In this document: positions 17,494 to 26,686 of the stretch, one piece after another
How positions within the stretch are numbered: the stretch's first letter is position 1
Layout of the letters: every line of letters begins with the position of its first letter
NCBI RefSeq assembly: GCF_014385195.1
Contig: NZ_JACRTG010000034.1
Location: 1-64,000, forward strand
From: Paratissierella segnis
Lineage (GTDB): Bacteria; Bacillota; Clostridia; Tissierellales; Tissierellaceae
Reading direction: 5' to 3'
DNA: 64,000 bases
Notes under the pieces: generated by a model
What the model was told of the DNA's origin: nothing
The model's database searches: none
Seen by the model: the letters and a program-made list of their open reading frames with translations, nothing else
Program-made: the position numbers and the translations under genes

Positions 17494-18891
17494 CTATTTT
17501 GCTAATTCATATAAAGCTTTAGCATATATCTTCGTAATATTCATTAAATGGTCAATACTTATATACTCGTCTTTTTGATGTGCTAATTCAACTTGCCCTG
17601 GAAACATCGGACCGAAGGCGACTGCATTATCCATAGCTCTTGCATATGTTCCTCCGCCGATTGTAATAGGTTGTGATTCGGTATCTTTTGTAAACTCTCT
17701 GTATACGTTCATCAATTTTTCAACTAAAAAGTCATCCTTTGGTACATACAATGGCTTAGTATCTTTTGTTCCTTCAACTAATTCAATATCAGTATCCTTT
17801 AGATTTTCCTTTATACCATCATATACTTCTCTTGAAGTAATTTTTATTGGATATCTTACATTTATTGTAAGCTTAATTTTCCCTTCTTCCAATTTGATCA
17901 TACCAACATTAAAATTCAATTTTCCCGATACATCATCCTCAAATTCACATCCGATACCCTCTCCATGATGTTTAAATGCTATCCTCCGGTTGTAGACATC
18001 AATAAATCTGCAAATAGAACATTCTCCATTAAATAAAACCCCAAGATAATCCATTAGATAAGTAATCGCGTTCTCTCCCTTTTCAGGTGTACTCCCATGG
18101 GCAGAGACTCCTTTTGCTATGACCTGAACTCCATCTTTTATTCTATTAATTTTTATCGGATAATTTTTTTCTTCAATGTACTTTTTAAATCCTTGTTCTA
18201 AAAGGTCATAGTCTTTTACTTGTAATATTGCTTCTGCACTATCAGGAACCATATTTGGTGCATTTCCACCTTTTATATTCTTTAAAACTATATCGCAATC
18301 TGTAGCATTGTTTAGTTTAAATACTAAATCAAAATTTATGATTCCCTTCTCCCCATGTATTGCAGGGAATTCTGCGTCCGGAGTAAATGCCATGTTCGGA
18401 GCTTTTTCATGCTCAAAATAATACTTCATGCAACCCCAGCCGGTTTCTTCATTTGTACCAAGAATTAATCTTATTTTTCTTTTAAGTTCTACACCCGATT
18501 CCTTTAATAACTTCATTGCATAAAGTGCTGCTATAGCAGGTCCCTTGTCATCAACTGTACCCCTGCCATATATCTTACCATCGTGTATCTCTCCATTATA
18601 TGGACCATAAGTCCATCCCTCGCCTTCAGGAACAACATCTAAATGTGCCAAAACACCTACAATTTCTTCTCCCTCTCCCAAATCAATATGTCCTGCATAG
18701 CCATCAAAATTCTTTGTTTCAAATCCCATGTTTTCGGCTATATCTAATGTCTTTTCCAATGCTCTATAAGGTCCTTCACCGAAAGGCATCCCCGGCAGGG
18801 GTTTCTCCTCAACGGATTTAATCTTTACCAGTTCTTGCGTTGTTTCAATTATTTCATCTTTATAACCATCAATCATTTTTAAAAAATTCAT
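17494..18891 (-). CDS. pepV: Dipeptidase PepV
   Basis: This is a zinc-dependent cytoplasmic dipeptidase of the M20 family. The 465-residue product shows the metal-binding motifs HLDVVPEGEGW, GRGTVDDKGP and NEETGWG in the expected order, a lid domain in the middle and a C-terminal GGGTYARAM segment. An in-frame GTG at 18900 belongs to the ribosome binding site GAGGTG, so the ATG at 18891 is preferred. It is divergent from the ftsH-like gene and probably forms a single-gene unit. Confidence 0.94.
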   Translation of the reverse strand: MNFLKMIDGYKDEIIETTQELVKIKSVEEKPLPGMPFGEGPYRALEKTLDIAENMGFETKNFDGYAGHIDLGEGEEIVGVLAHLDVVPEGEGWTYGPYNGEIHDGKIYGRGTVDDKGPAIAALYAMKLLKESGVELKRKIRLILGTNEETGWGCMKYYFEHEKAPNMAFTPDAEFPAIHGEKGIINFDLVFKLNNATDCDIVLKNIKGGNAPNMVPDSAEAILQVKDYDLLEQGFKKYIEEKNYPIKINRIKDGVQVIAKGVSAHGSTPEKGENAITYLMDYLGVLFNGECSICRFIDVYNRRIAFKHHGEGIGCEFEDDVSGKLNFNVGMIKLEEGKIKLTINVRYPIKITSREVYDGIKENLKDTDIELVEGTKDTKPLYVPKDDFLVEKLMNVYREFTKDTESQPITIGGGTYARAMDNAVAFGPMFPGQVELAHQKDEYISIDHLMNITKIYAKALYELAK

Positions 18892-19021
18892 TAATATCAC
18901 CTCGTTAAATGTCTTATTACAATTATACCCATTTATTAAATTAACTTCCAGTAGGTAAAACTATTATATAAAAAATTCTTTTGGTTACACTAATTTTAGA
19001 ATAATTTAAGGTGGGGATACA

Positions 19022-20572
19022 TTGAAGAAAAAAAATATAATATTCTTTTTTCTAATTTTAGGGATAATTGCATCGGTATTACTTATATTCAACCAAATAT
19101 TTCCCATTTCAGATTTAAACAGCTTCAAGTTAGGAGACAAATTATTAGTTTTCTCAATCACAATAGCCCTCTTAATCTATTATACAAAACTAAATGATAA
19201 ACCTCAACTTATGCCCTCTTTATTGACAACAGAAAAAGATACCAGCAAGGATAAAGATAAGCCAAATGTTTCATTTAAAGACGTTGCGGGATTAGAGGAA
19301 ATAAAAGAAGAACTTCAGGAAACTATTGATTTCATAAACAATTCACAGAAATACAAAAAAATGGGAGCAAAAATTCCAAAGGGAATTCTATTTTTTGGAC
19401 CTCCGGGCACCGGAAAAACGCTATTGGCAAAAGCTGTTGCTGGAGAAACCAATTCCACCTTTTTGTACGCCAGCGGATCTGAATTTGTTGAAAAATATGT
19501 AGGCGTAGGGGCTAAAAGAGTAAGAACTCTATTTGAAAGAGCAAAGAAAGAAGCACCTAGTATTGTTTTCATAGATGAAATAGACGCTATCGGCACCAAA
19601 AGAAATATGGAGTCCAATAATGAAAAAGACCAAACCTTAAATCAACTATTGATAGAATTGGACGGCTTCAACAATAATGAAACAGTAATTGTGATAGGAG
19701 CAACAAATAGAATAGATTTATTGGATGAGGCTTTGCTAAGACCCGGGAGATTTGATAGGCATATATATGTTGGAAACCCTAATATCAAAGCCAGAGAAAA
19801 GATACTTGAGGTCCATACTAGTAATAAACCTTTGGATAAGACAATAAGTATAAAAGACTTAGCAAAAAAAACAACGGGATTATCAGGAGCACAGCTGGCA
19901 AATATAGCCAATGAAGCGGCAATCATTGCAGTAAGAAAAAACAAAACCATTATCTCATCCTTTGAATTTGATGCTGCAATTGAAAGAGTCTTGGCAGGAC
20001 TGGAACTTAAAAATCCTTCTGTATTGTTAAAGGAAAAAAATACGGTTGCTTACCATGAGGCAGGTCATGCATTGGTATCAAAAGTTCTGGATACGGATTT
20101 AATACAAAAGATTTCTATAATTCCGAGAGGTCAGGCTTTAGGATATGTAATCAAATTCCCTGAAGAGGAGAGGTATCTGCTTACAGAAAGAGAATTAAAT
20201 AACAGAATTACGGTATTGCTTGCAGGTCGTGCAGCGGAACAATATATTTTTAATGAAATAACCACAGGCTCTAAAGATGATTTAAATAAGGCTACGGATA
20301 TTGCCAGAGAAATGGTCTGTAGCTATGGAATGAGCTCCCTTGGTACTTTGGCATTGGATGAACTATATATCAGATACAATTACGATAGTATAAGGGTTGA
20401 GATCAAAGAAATAACTGATATAAGCTATAAGCAGGCTCTTACGATAATAGGTGACCATAGTCAGATACTTCATGATATTGCAAATACATTGTTAGAAAAC
20501 GAAACAATTGAAAAGGATGAACTGGATTTGATTTTTGAAAAACATGAGACTCCTTTGGATTATGCAACGTAA
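19022..20572 (+). CDS. FtsH-like membrane AAA protease, short form
   Basis: This 516-residue protein has two N-terminal membrane helices (about 5-24 and 40-55) separated by only about 15 residues. It continues with an AAA domain with Walker A GPPGTGKT (126-133), Walker B IVFIDEID and the second region of homology LRPGRFDRHI. A C-terminal M41 protease domain has the zinc motif HEAGH (345-349) and a downstream Asp in the DDLNKATDIA helix. Normal FtsH is 600-650 residues with a folded extracytoplasmic domain, which is absent here. The start is TTG at 19022 behind AAGGTGGGG. It is a single plus-strand gene, likely a second, specialised FtsH. Confidence 0.88.
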   Translation: MKKKNIIFFFLILGIIASVLLIFNQIFPISDLNSFKLGDKLLVFSITIALLIYYTKLNDKPQLMPSLLTTEKDTSKDKDKPNVSFKDVAGLEEIKEELQETIDFINNSQKYKKMGAKIPKGILFFGPPGTGKTLLAKAVAGETNSTFLYASGSEFVEKYVGVGAKRVRTLFERAKKEAPSIVFIDEIDAIGTKRNMESNNEKDQTLNQLLIELDGFNNNETVIVIGATNRIDLLDEALLRPGRFDRHIYVGNPNIKAREKILEVHTSNKPLDKTISIKDLAKKTTGLSGAQLANIANEAAIIAVRKNKTIISSFEFDAAIERVLAGLELKNPSVLLKEKNTVAYHEAGHALVSKVLDTDLIQKISIIPRGQALGYVIKFPEEERYLLTERELNNRITVLLAGRAAEQYIFNEITTGSKDDLNKATDIAREMVCSYGMSSLGTLALDELYIRYNYDSIRVEIKEITDISYKQALTIIGDHSQILHDIANTLLENETIEKDELDLIFEKHETPLDYAT

Positions 20573-20597
20573 AAATAATCTATGAGCCATATAAATT

Positions 20598-20619
20598 GGG
20601 ACGGTTATATAACCGTCCC
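20598..20619. terminator. Bidirectional terminator between ftsH-like and thrS
   Basis: GGGACGGTTAT and ATAACCGTCCC form a perfect 11-bp inverted repeat between two convergent genes. It closely resembles the terminator at 4469-4488. Confidence 0.7.
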
Positions 20620-20624
20620 TAATA

Positions 20625-22532
20625 TTATATAGTTTTATTTTCAATTTCTTCTAATATATTTTCTATAAATTCAGCTATTGGTTTTTGACCTAAATCTCCA
20701 TGATCTCTTTTCCTTACGGATATTAAATTTTGCTCTACTTCCTTTTCGCCTACAACAAGCATATATGGGATTTTTTGCATTTGAGCTTCTCTAATTTTAA
20801 ACCCAATCTTCTCAGCTCTATCATCAACTTCAACCCTTATACCTTTATCTTCCATAGTCTTCTTCAGCTCATATGCATAATCATTGAATTTATCCGATAT
20901 TGGAAGTATGCTTACTTGAACCGGAGCTATCCAAACAGGGAATTTGCCTGCAAAATGCTCTATCAATATACCCATAAATCTTTCCATACTACCTAGGATT
21001 GTTCTGTGAACCATTACCGGTCTTTTCTTTTCATTATCTTTATCCACATAAGTTAGATCAAACCGTTCAGGCATTTGGAAATCCAATTGAATAGTGCCAC
21101 ATTGCCAAGTCCTGCCTATAGCATCTTCTAGATGGAAGTCAATCTTAGGGCCATAAAAGGCACCATCGCCTTCATTTAAAGTGAAAGCTATTCCTTTTTC
21201 TTCTAATGCTTCTTTTAAGTTGTTTGTAGCTATATCCCACTGTTCTTCAGTTCCCATAGAATTCTCCGGTCTGGTAGATAATTCGATGTGATATTTGAAC
21301 CCAAATATTCCATAGATATAATCAGCTAAATCTATTACTTTCTTTATTTCTTCTTTAACTTGTGAAGGAACCATAAATATATGGGCATCATCTTGAGTGA
21401 AGCTTCTTACTCTCATAAGTCCATGAAGTGCGCCTGATAACTCATGTCTATGAACCAATCCCAATTCAGCCAATCTAAGAGGAAAATCTCTGTAGCTGTA
21501 CATTTTGGATTTATAAACTAAAATAGATCCAGGACAATTCATAGGTTTTATAGCATATTCGGCATCATCTATCTTTGTAAAATACATATTTTCTTTATAG
21601 TGCTCCCAATGTCCTGATTGGTGCCATAAAGCTTCGTTTAGGATAAGAGGAGTTTTAATTTCTCCATATCCTCTTTTAGCATGTTCTTCTCTCCAGAAAT
21701 CCTCCAATATATTTCTTATAACCATTCCCTTTGGATGGAAAAACGGAAAACCAGGTCCTTCATCATGCATACTAAATAGATCCAATTCTTTTCCTAATTT
21801 TCTGTGGTCTCTCTTCTTTGCTTCTTCCAGTTTATCTAGATATTCATCTAATTCTTTCTTCTTCTCAAAAGTGATACCATAGATTCTCTGAAGCATTTTA
21901 TTGTTTTCGTCTCCACGCCAATATGCCCCCGCAATACTCAATAGTTTTATTGCTTTTATCTTTTTTACATCATAAAGATGCGGCCCTGCACAAAGATCAG
22001 TAAAGTCTCCCAATTTATAGAATGAAATCTCTTCATCTTCCGACAAATGTTCAATTAAATCCACTTTATACTCTTCTTTTCTTTCTTTGAAGTACTCAAG
22101 GGCTTCATTTCTCGGCATTACAAATCTTTCAAGCTTATGCCCTTCTTTAACAATTCTTGCCATTTCATTTTCAATTTTTTCTAAATCATCCGGAGTAAAT
22201 CTGTGCTCGGTATCAAAATCATAGTAAAATCCGTTGTCAATTGCAGGACCTATGGCAAATTTTACTCCCGGAAACAATCTTTGAACTGCCAAAGCCATAA
22301 TGTGAGAGGAAGTATGCCAAAATATTTTCTTTCCTTCTTTGTCTTCAAATTTTACTACTCTAAACGATGAATCTTCATCAATGGTTTCCTGTAATCCTTT
22401 TATGTCATCATTTACTACTGCGCCTAAGGCAACTCTGGCCAATCCTTCAGAGATGTCTTTGACTACATCGTAAATTTCTATTCCCTTTTCATATTCTTTT
22501 ACCGATCCGTCCGGTAAAGTGATCTTAATCAT
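20625..22532 (-). CDS. thrS: Threonyl-tRNA synthetase
   Basis: ThrS charges tRNA-Thr and edits mis-attached serine. The 635-residue product has the TGS domain (1-60), the editing SAD domain with the HTSSHIMALA and CAGPH zinc-type motifs, a class II core with the MNCPGS motif and an anticodon-binding domain at the end. The length is normal. It is preceded by a T-box leader, so expression should rise when uncharged tRNA-Thr builds up. Confidence 0.97.
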   Translation of the reverse strand: MIKITLPDGSVKEYEKGIEIYDVVKDISEGLARVALGAVVNDDIKGLQETIDEDSSFRVVKFEDKEGKKIFWHTSSHIMALAVQRLFPGVKFAIGPAIDNGFYYDFDTEHRFTPDDLEKIENEMARIVKEGHKLERFVMPRNEALEYFKERKEEYKVDLIEHLSEDEEISFYKLGDFTDLCAGPHLYDVKKIKAIKLLSIAGAYWRGDENNKMLQRIYGITFEKKKELDEYLDKLEEAKKRDHRKLGKELDLFSMHDEGPGFPFFHPKGMVIRNILEDFWREEHAKRGYGEIKTPLILNEALWHQSGHWEHYKENMYFTKIDDAEYAIKPMNCPGSILVYKSKMYSYRDFPLRLAELGLVHRHELSGALHGLMRVRSFTQDDAHIFMVPSQVKEEIKKVIDLADYIYGIFGFKYHIELSTRPENSMGTEEQWDIATNNLKEALEEKGIAFTLNEGDGAFYGPKIDFHLEDAIGRTWQCGTIQLDFQMPERFDLTYVDKDNEKKRPVMVHRTILGSMERFMGILIEHFAGKFPVWIAPVQVSILPISDKFNDYAYELKKTMEDKGIRVEVDDRAEKIGFKIREAQMQKIPYMLVVGEKEVEQNLISVRKRDHGDLGQKPIAEFIENILEEIENKTI

Positions 22533-22566
22533 CTAAATCCCTCCTTAAATTGTATATATATAAATA

Positions 22567-22775
22567 AAAAACCCCTCATCTCTACAAAAATGCAGGGACG
22601 AAAGGTTCGTGGTTCCACCCTAATTACTTCTCAAATTTATATAACGTTTTACAACGGATATCCTTATTCGGATTCAGCTTGGGGTTGGTCTTCGATTAAA
22701 CTTATCTTAAGGAAATTCTCAGCCTAGATTTCCTCTCTCTTAAAGCCCCGTTTTAATCTACTCTTCCCTTCAAAG
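22567..22775 (-). promoter_or_regulatory. T-box riboswitch of thrS
   Basis: The reverse complement has the T-box sequence AGGGTGGAACCACG (22608-22621). An upstream stem-I-like part can be drawn (GATTAAAAC with GTTTAATC; GGAAAT with ATTTCC). A terminator stem follows, CCCTGCATTT with AGATGAGGG then TTTTTTATTT. T-boxes bind uncharged tRNA to prevent termination. A specifier codon could not be assigned with confidence. Confidence 0.93.
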
Positions 22776-22849
22776 CCATTTATGAAATTACAATATATTT
22801 TATATCATTTATCTTCAAATGTCAAGAATTTTTCCCTCTCCATTAGAAT

Positions 22850-24160
22850 TTATTTTAGTTTATCAATAACTTCTTCTATGCTCAATAAAGATTGTTCACC
22901 GGTTATCATATTTTTTAATGTATATTTATTGTTATCGACCTCATCTTTACCAATTGCAATGGTATATGGTATATTTAGATTGTTAGCAAATTTGAATTTT
23001 TTCCCTGTTTTCCCATCCTCAAAATAAACTTGAGAGTATATATTAGCTTTTCTTAAACTATTTAAAGCCTCAATAGCATAATCCATATATCCTTCCATTG
23101 GAATTATAACAACTTTGGTCAATGAATTGTCCTTGCTTTCAATAATGTTTGCCTCTCTTAATTGATAGAACAATCTTGTGAGTCCAATTGAAATTCCTAC
23201 TCCAGGTAACTTTTGGGTAGTGTAATATGTAGCTAAATCATCATATCTGCCCCCTGAACAAACGCTACCGATACTTGGATAATCATTTAAGAAGGTTTCA
23301 TAAACAGTACCTGTATAATAATCTAAACCTCTGGATATGGTTAAATCAATTTGGTAATTCTCTTCAGGCACACCAAACATACCTATATATCTTGACACAA
23401 CTTCTAACTCATTTACTCCTTCAATAAATATTTCATCCTCTATATTTAATGATTTTAAATTATTAACAATTTCCCCATTGCTTCCTTTAATAGATATAAA
23501 CTCCAATATTTGATTAATAACATCTTCACTTAAATCAAATTCCGACAATTCACTTCTGACATTTTCAATACCTATTTTCCCCAGTTTGTCTACGGATCTA
23601 AGTATCATGGTTGAATCTTCGATGCCTAAATTTCTAAAAAATCCTTTTAGGACCTTTCTATTATTTATTCTTATTGTAAAGGAATCAAAACCTAAATCTT
23701 TAAAGGTAGAATATATAACACTTGGAATTTCAGCATCATTTATTATGCTCAATGTTCCATTGCCTATAATATCAATATCGGCTTGATAGAATTCTCTAAA
23801 CCTTCCTTTTTGATTCCTTTCTCCTCTGTAAACCTTACCAATATGATATCTTCTAAAAGGAAATGTTAAATCAGAATAATATTGGGCTACATACCTTGCT
23901 AATGGTACAGTTAAGTCAAATCTTAATGACATATCAGTATTACCTTTTACTACTTTGTAAATTTGCTTTTCTGTTTCTCCGCCACCTTTTGCAAGAAGAA
24001 CTTCAGATTTTTCTATTATAGGTGTATCAATAGGCAGAAACCCAAACTTTTCATAATTTCTTCTTATTGTATCTTTCATTCTGTTAAACAATATCTGATC
24101 CATAGGTGTCAATTCCATAAATCCGGGCAGTATAGACGGCTTAACTATTTTTTCATTCAT
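22850..24160 (-). CDS. hisS: Histidyl-tRNA synthetase
   Basis: HisS charges tRNA-His. The 436-residue product has class II motif 2 (RRYHIGKVYRGERNQKGRFREF), the His-specific GLDYYTGTVYE segment and the GGRYDDL motif, with a C-terminal anticodon-binding domain. The start ATG has GGAGGT upstream. It lies between the YtxC-like gene and the thrS T-box. Confidence 0.96.
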   Translation of the reverse strand: MNEKIVKPSILPGFMELTPMDQILFNRMKDTIRRNYEKFGFLPIDTPIIEKSEVLLAKGGGETEKQIYKVVKGNTDMSLRFDLTVPLARYVAQYYSDLTFPFRRYHIGKVYRGERNQKGRFREFYQADIDIIGNGTLSIINDAEIPSVIYSTFKDLGFDSFTIRINNRKVLKGFFRNLGIEDSTMILRSVDKLGKIGIENVRSELSEFDLSEDVINQILEFISIKGSNGEIVNNLKSLNIEDEIFIEGVNELEVVSRYIGMFGVPEENYQIDLTISRGLDYYTGTVYETFLNDYPSIGSVCSGGRYDDLATYYTTQKLPGVGISIGLTRLFYQLREANIIESKDNSLTKVVIIPMEGYMDYAIEALNSLRKANIYSQVYFEDGKTGKKFKFANNLNIPYTIAIGKDEVDNNKYTLKNMITGEQSLLSIEEVIDKLK

Positions 24161-24292
24161 AAAATACCTCCATTACTATCTTTCATATTATAATACCATT
24201 TTTGTAATATTATTCAAACATTAAAAATAAAAGATTTAAAAAATTTTGAGTATAAATTGAATTAGATAAATTTTTAAATATTGGTAAAGAAT

Positions 24293-24314
24293 AAGAGTTG
24301 ATTTCTCAACTCTT
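24293..24314 (-). terminator. Terminator after the YtxC-like gene
   Basis: On the minus strand AAGAGTTGA and TCAACTCTT form a 9-bp stem with a GAAA loop, followed by ATTCTTT. It overlaps the stop codon of the gene. Confidence 0.8.
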
Positions 24315-25158
24315 ACTCGCTATCTGACTTTGGAAGGTAATTGTCACATATATTACAACTATAACAAAAACTTAATCTATCAGTAAAAATCCTCTTTAAT
24401 ATCATCAGCAAATCCTTTTCTTTATCATTTTTCATGTGAACTACAATCTTTTTTGGCGCCAAAACTATTAAAGAACTTACCAAGATATCGGCTTGACTAA
24501 AGTCATCTATCCCCTGCTCTTCTATTATTGAATACAGTATTGGGCTTTCAATTTTTTTGTGCTTTGAATCAACTAGATAATAATTGTTTTCATTAATAAT
24601 GACATTCACTATATCATATTTTGGAAACTGGGAGTCCAAATAATACTGCAACATATAAATGAATTCCTCATATTCGGTCTCCATTTGAATATCTAAAACT
24701 ACCTTTTCTATGATTAAATCTATTAATTCTTTATACGAATCTGAACGAAATCTTAGATATCCATCTATATTAAGAGTATTGTTTTCTAACAGATAATCTC
24801 TTAACTCTTCTCTAATTTTATTCTTCTCTTTCGTAAAATAATCATTGTCTTGCAACAAATCATATACGGTATTTGACACAACATCTATCTCATTTTGTAT
24901 GAAATCCACTAAAATGTCATTCACTCTATTAAATACAAATTGGTCCATATAAAATCTATTTATTAGATTAAAAACCATTTCTGTTATACTATTATAAAAG
25001 ATCATCTCATCCAGCTTTTTTTTATTTATAATAAAGGAAGAAGTTTCATTTTCATTTGTCTCATTCAAGATGCTTATATGTCCATCTAATGAATGAGAAA
25101 GCACAAGTTCATTAACCTTATCTTTTGGTAAATTGGTGCTAATTCTTATGGGTACCAC
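24313..25158 (-). CDS. YtxC-like putative sporulation protein
   Basis: This 281-residue soluble protein is acidic and helix-rich. Its C-terminal CYSCNICDNY segment and its length match YtxC proteins of Bacillus and Clostridia, which are found only in spore formers and have no known biochemical activity. The match is from memory of the family. It follows the DUF6873-like gene by about 60 bases. Confidence 0.7.
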   Translation of the reverse strand: MVPIRISTNLPKDKVNELVLSHSLDGHISILNETNENETSSFIINKKKLDEMIFYNSITEMVFNLINRFYMDQFVFNRVNDILVDFIQNEIDVVSNTVYDLLQDNDYFTKEKNKIREELRDYLLENNTLNIDGYLRFRSDSYKELIDLIIEKVVLDIQMETEYEEFIYMLQYYLDSQFPKYDIVNVIINENNYYLVDSKHKKIESPILYSIIEEQGIDDFSQADILVSSLIVLAPKKIVVHMKNDKEKDLLMILKRIFTDRLSFCYSCNICDNYLPKSDSE

Positions 25159-25217
25159 ATTATCACTCCCTTACCCAATAGTATGGTCTGTTAATAAACG
25201 ACTATACTATATAAATA

Positions 25218-25964
25218 TTAACATATATAATTTAGATTTATTATCGTTCCAATGTCAGATATTTGATTTTTCGATAAATATAATATATCCTGACCTCTTT
25301 CTTCTATAAATTTAACTATTTTATTATAATCGGGATGTTTATTAAATGTTCCGGAAAAACAAATCGTATTTGCAGATAAATTTCCTGTGGTTCCGCCAAT
25401 GAATCCATACTTTTCATTTTCTAATCTTACATATCCGGGCTCAATCAACAACATATTATAACCCAAAGTTTTTAAATTTTTGTATATATATTTATCTGCT
25501 GTTATGGCACTTAGGTCATCAACAATAGCCAATGAACATTTAGTATATCCCTGATTAACATTTATAAAATTCAAATTTTCCTTTTTAAGATAAAATTTTA
25601 ATTTCTCATCTGTATATTTGAAATTATGAATAGCAATATCTTTTAGTCTCCCTACATTATATGCAATATCATATGGATAGTCATTTTTAAGTATTGTTTC
25701 GCCCTTTATAATTTTTATACCCAATGTGGACAAGCAATTCTCATAATAATCATATACATTTGGTGCAACTATAACAGTTTTATGGTCAATAGGATGGATA
25801 ACTATGTCCGGATGATATGAGATGCTTTCTTGTACATCAACACATTTTACAGTCTTTATTACCTTTATATTTAGTTTTTCCAAATTTCTTATAATATTAT
25901 CATCAACTCTGCCGTCAATTATTGTAAGATTTGTATTTTTTAATGGTATAAAAGGATTTTGCAT
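25218..25964 (-). CDS. DUF6873-like protein (GME fold)
   Basis: This 248-residue protein has no membrane segment. Motifs such as GYTKCSLAIVDDLSAITAD, GGTTGNLS and CFSGTFNKHPD look like the guanidine-modifying-enzyme-like fold proteins labelled DUF6873 in Clostridia, but the catalytic residues of true amidinotransferases are not obvious. The role is unknown. GGAGG precedes the ATG. It is the last chromosomal gene before attL. Confidence 0.65.
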   Translation of the reverse strand: MQNPFIPLKNTNLTIIDGRVDDNIIRNLEKLNIKVIKTVKCVDVQESISYHPDIVIHPIDHKTVIVAPNVYDYYENCLSTLGIKIIKGETILKNDYPYDIAYNVGRLKDIAIHNFKYTDEKLKFYLKKENLNFINVNQGYTKCSLAIVDDLSAITADKYIYKNLKTLGYNMLLIEPGYVRLENEKYGFIGGTTGNLSANTICFSGTFNKHPDYNKIVKFIEERGQDILYLSKNQISDIGTIINLNYIC

Positions 25965-25996
25965 ATCTTTGCCTCCATAAAATATTTAAACCAAAA

Positions 25997-26021
25997 AATC
26001 TATTGCTTTAAGCAATAGATT
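25997..26021 (-). terminator. Terminator beyond the tRNA-Cys 3' remnant
   Basis: AATCTATTGCTT and AAGCAATAGATT form a 12-bp inverted repeat, and the minus strand then runs into TTTTTTGG. It lies just beyond the tRNA 3' remnant. Before integration it probably ended the tRNA-Phe/Gly/Cys transcript, which is now cut off from it by the prophage. Confidence 0.75.
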
Positions 26022-26037
26022 CACCAAAACAATATTT

Positions 26038-26088
26038 ATTTTATTGGAGGCGCCACCCGGATTTGAACCGGGGATAAAGGTTTTGCAG
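26038..26088. repeat. attL, 51-bp core with tRNA-Cys 3' remnant
   Basis: Bases 26038-26088 are identical to 60275-60325. From 26045 the minus strand encodes the 3' part of tRNA-Cys (anticodon GCA through CCA). Beyond 26088 the sequence no longer fits a tRNA, so this copy is a remnant. Confidence 0.95.
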
Positions 26089-26211
26089 TTCTATATAGCA
26101 TCCCAACATAGAAACCTATAACCACACTCATCCTCACAAATGGCTGATTTATCACACTTCTAAATTTTACATCCACTACAATATATTAAAATATCCTAGC
26201 TTAAAAGTCAA

Positions 26212-26231
26212 ATGGACAGATTTTAGGACAG
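26212..26231 (+). repeat. Left terminal repeat, possible integrase arm site
   Basis: A 20-base element (ATGGACAGATTTTAGGACAG) recurs in the same orientation, with one base missing, at 60215-60233. Each copy holds two GGACAGA or GGACAG units. The pair sits 124 bases inside attL and 42 bases inside attR. Confidence 0.55.
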
Positions 26232-26233
26232 AA

Positions 26234-26260
26234 AAAAAGGACCAGATTATGGTCCTTTTT
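26234..26260 (-). terminator. Terminator of the LexA-like gene
   Basis: AAAAAGGACC and GGTCCTTTTT form a 10-bp stem with a 7-base loop. The minus strand continues in T's. The stop codon of the LexA-like gene lies inside the hairpin. Confidence 0.85.
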
Positions 26261-26477
26261 GGCACGATTTTTCTTTTACTACCTTCATTGCTCTAGGAGA
26301 GTTTTCTTTTCTTTCTATGTATCCTTTATCCTCAAGTTTTTTCAAATGTCCATGAACTGTACTTGGAGATTTTAATCCTACAATATCACATATCTCTCTA
26401 ACGCTTGGAACATATTCATTATCTTCAATGTAATCTATTATGGTTTGTAAAATTTCTTTTTCTCTTTCAGTTAACAT
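26247..26477 (-). CDS. LexA DNA-binding domain without protease domain
   Basis: This 76-residue protein begins MLTEREKEILQTIIDYIEDN and contains the winged helix of LexA, with the recognition part VREICDIVGLKSPSTVHGHLKKLEDKGYIERKENSPRA split around residue 40. Normal LexA is about 200 residues and has a C-terminal self-cleaving Ser-Lys domain; that part is absent, and the stop is followed at once by a terminator. It could bind SOS boxes but could not be cleaved by RecA-stimulated self-proteolysis. Its own promoter holds an SOS-box-like site. It is the first gene inside attL. Confidence 0.85.
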   Translation of the reverse strand: MLTEREKEILQTIIDYIEDNEYVPSVREICDIVGLKSPSTVHGHLKKLEDKGYIERKENSPRAMKVVKEKSCQKGP

Positions 26478-26497
26478 ATGTTCTCCCCCTTTACTTT

Positions 26498-26526
26498 ATT
26501 ATAGCCGAATGTTTGTTCTGTGTAAA
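26498..26526 (-). promoter_or_regulatory. Promoter with SOS-box-like operator
   Basis: On the minus strand TTTACA (26521-26526) and TATAAT (26498-26503) are 17 bases apart. The spacer contains AGAACAAACATTCG (26506-26519), which fits the Gram-positive LexA box CGAAC-N4-GTTCG with two changes at its edges. Binding would block the promoter of the LexA-like gene. Confidence 0.72.
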
Positions 26527-26615
26527 GAGGAAATAAAAAAGACCAGGAGGGTTAGTCCTAATAAGTTAAAATAAAATGTAATTTACAAATTTGTGGATTT
26601 ATTTCACTTTTTTGA

Positions 26616-26644
26616 TTGACATATTTTACTAAATAGATTATAAT
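26616..26644 (+). promoter_or_regulatory. Consensus promoter of the left XRE-ImmA pair
   Basis: TTGACA (26616-26621) and TATAAT (26639-26644) are separated by 17 bases, followed 30 bases later by GGAGG and the XRE start codon. This perfect consensus promoter suggests strong expression in the lysogen unless repressed. Confidence 0.88.
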
Positions 26645-26686
26645 TAAAATATGGAAATTCATATATAAATTGGAAGGAGGCAGACT

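Noticed and set aside
26045..26088. Second tRNA-Cys gene at attL
   Set aside because: Only the 3' half is present; the rest does not fold as a tRNA.
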